Below are positions 6,394-6,462 of a DNA stretch of 6,462 nt, in pieces; within the stretch, counting starts at the first letter, position 1; each line of letters opens with the position of its first letter. The position numbers and the translations under genes were made by a program. Under the pieces are notes generated by a model. It worked only from the letters and a program-made list of their open reading frames with translations, did not search any database and was not told the origin of the DNA. The DNA is from JBCDBH01 sp039184055 (lineage in GTDB: Bacteria > Acidobacteriota > Thermoanaerobaculia > Multivoradales > J023): NCBI GenBank assembly GCA_039184055.1, contig JBCDBH010000339.1, positions 1-6,462 on the forward strand, read 5' to 3'.

Positions 6394-6462
6394 GTGACGT
6401 ACTCGCGGACGAGTGTTTGTCGATTACCGTCACCTCTGGAGATCTACACCGTGACTGCGACC
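6394..6462 (+). CDS. N-terminal start of a divergent gene, cut by the window edge
   Basis: A plus-strand frame is open from the stop at 6370-6372 to the window end. Two GTG starts are in the same frame: 6394 (23 codons visible) and 6451 (4 codons visible). The start at 6451 has GGAG at 6438-6441 with a 9-nt spacer, which is good spacing. The start at 6394 has GGAG only 3 nt away, which is poor. The visible peptide contains the segment LPSPLEIYTVTAT, which reads like real protein but is too short to name. A STAS-type domain is a loose thought only. If real, the gene shares the intergenic control region with the metalloprotease operon. Confidence 0.4.
   Translation, partial: MTYSRTSVCRLPSPLEIYTVTAT

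Noticed and set aside
1..6462. CRISPR array, tRNA or rRNA genes, insertion sequence
   Set aside because: No regularly spaced repeats, cloverleaf-like segment, rRNA-like sequence, transposase motif or terminal inverted repeats were seen.

Overview
The window is a compact block of five genes, all read on the minus strand (right to left). A short divergent control region lies at the right edge, with the probable first codons of a plus-strand gene beyond it. The DNA is GC-rich. The mix of genes fits a free-living, environmental Gram-negative-type bacterium: a secreted metzincin with a C-terminal FESGD...W motif, a lipoprotein of the sulfatase fold, an R2-like ligand-binding oxidase, and a 5'-nucleotidase of the NT5C2 type. 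The metalloprotease tail and the 'ALGYVD' ending of the sulfatase-like protein make me think of Acidobacteriota, but this is inference from protein style and not a phylogenetic result.

Layout in order of transcription. (1) 6212-4902: a secreted zinc metalloprotease of the metzincin clan, with a signal peptide, a pro-region, a His-rich linker, a catalytic domain and a short C-terminal motif. (2) 4864-4421: a 147-aa SCP2-type lipid carrier protein. (3) 4431-3544: an R2-like ligand-binding oxidase (R2lox) with all six metal ligands and the Val/Tyr crosslink pair. (4) 3544-1943: a full-length HAD-superfamily 5'-nucleotidase of the NT5C2 family. (5) 1883-123: a lipoprotein with an alkaline-phosphatase/sulfatase fold whose usual Cys/Ser nucleophile position is Thr. 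Positions 1-122 are non-coding and carry a perfect short palindrome. They look like an interspersed intergenic element, with no clear intrinsic terminator.

Spacing suggests one transcript. The protease and SCP2 genes are 37 nt apart. SCP2 and R2lox overlap by 11 nt, and the R2lox Shine-Dalgarno sequence lies inside the end of the SCP2 gene. R2lox and the nucleotidase share one base (TGATG). The nucleotidase and the sulfatase-like gene are 59 nt apart. A candidate promoter and a strong AGGAGG site precede the protease gene.

The tightly coupled core is SCP2-R2lox-nucleotidase. R2lox proteins are known to bind a long-chain fatty acid at a Mn/Fe centre, and SCP2 domains bind lipids. The inference is that the SCP2 protein handles the R2lox ligand or product. 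How the nucleotidase fits is unknown. The protease and the sulfatase-like lipoprotein act outside the cytoplasm and may simply be neighbours. The SCP2-R2lox pair is the best candidate here for an undescribed functional unit.
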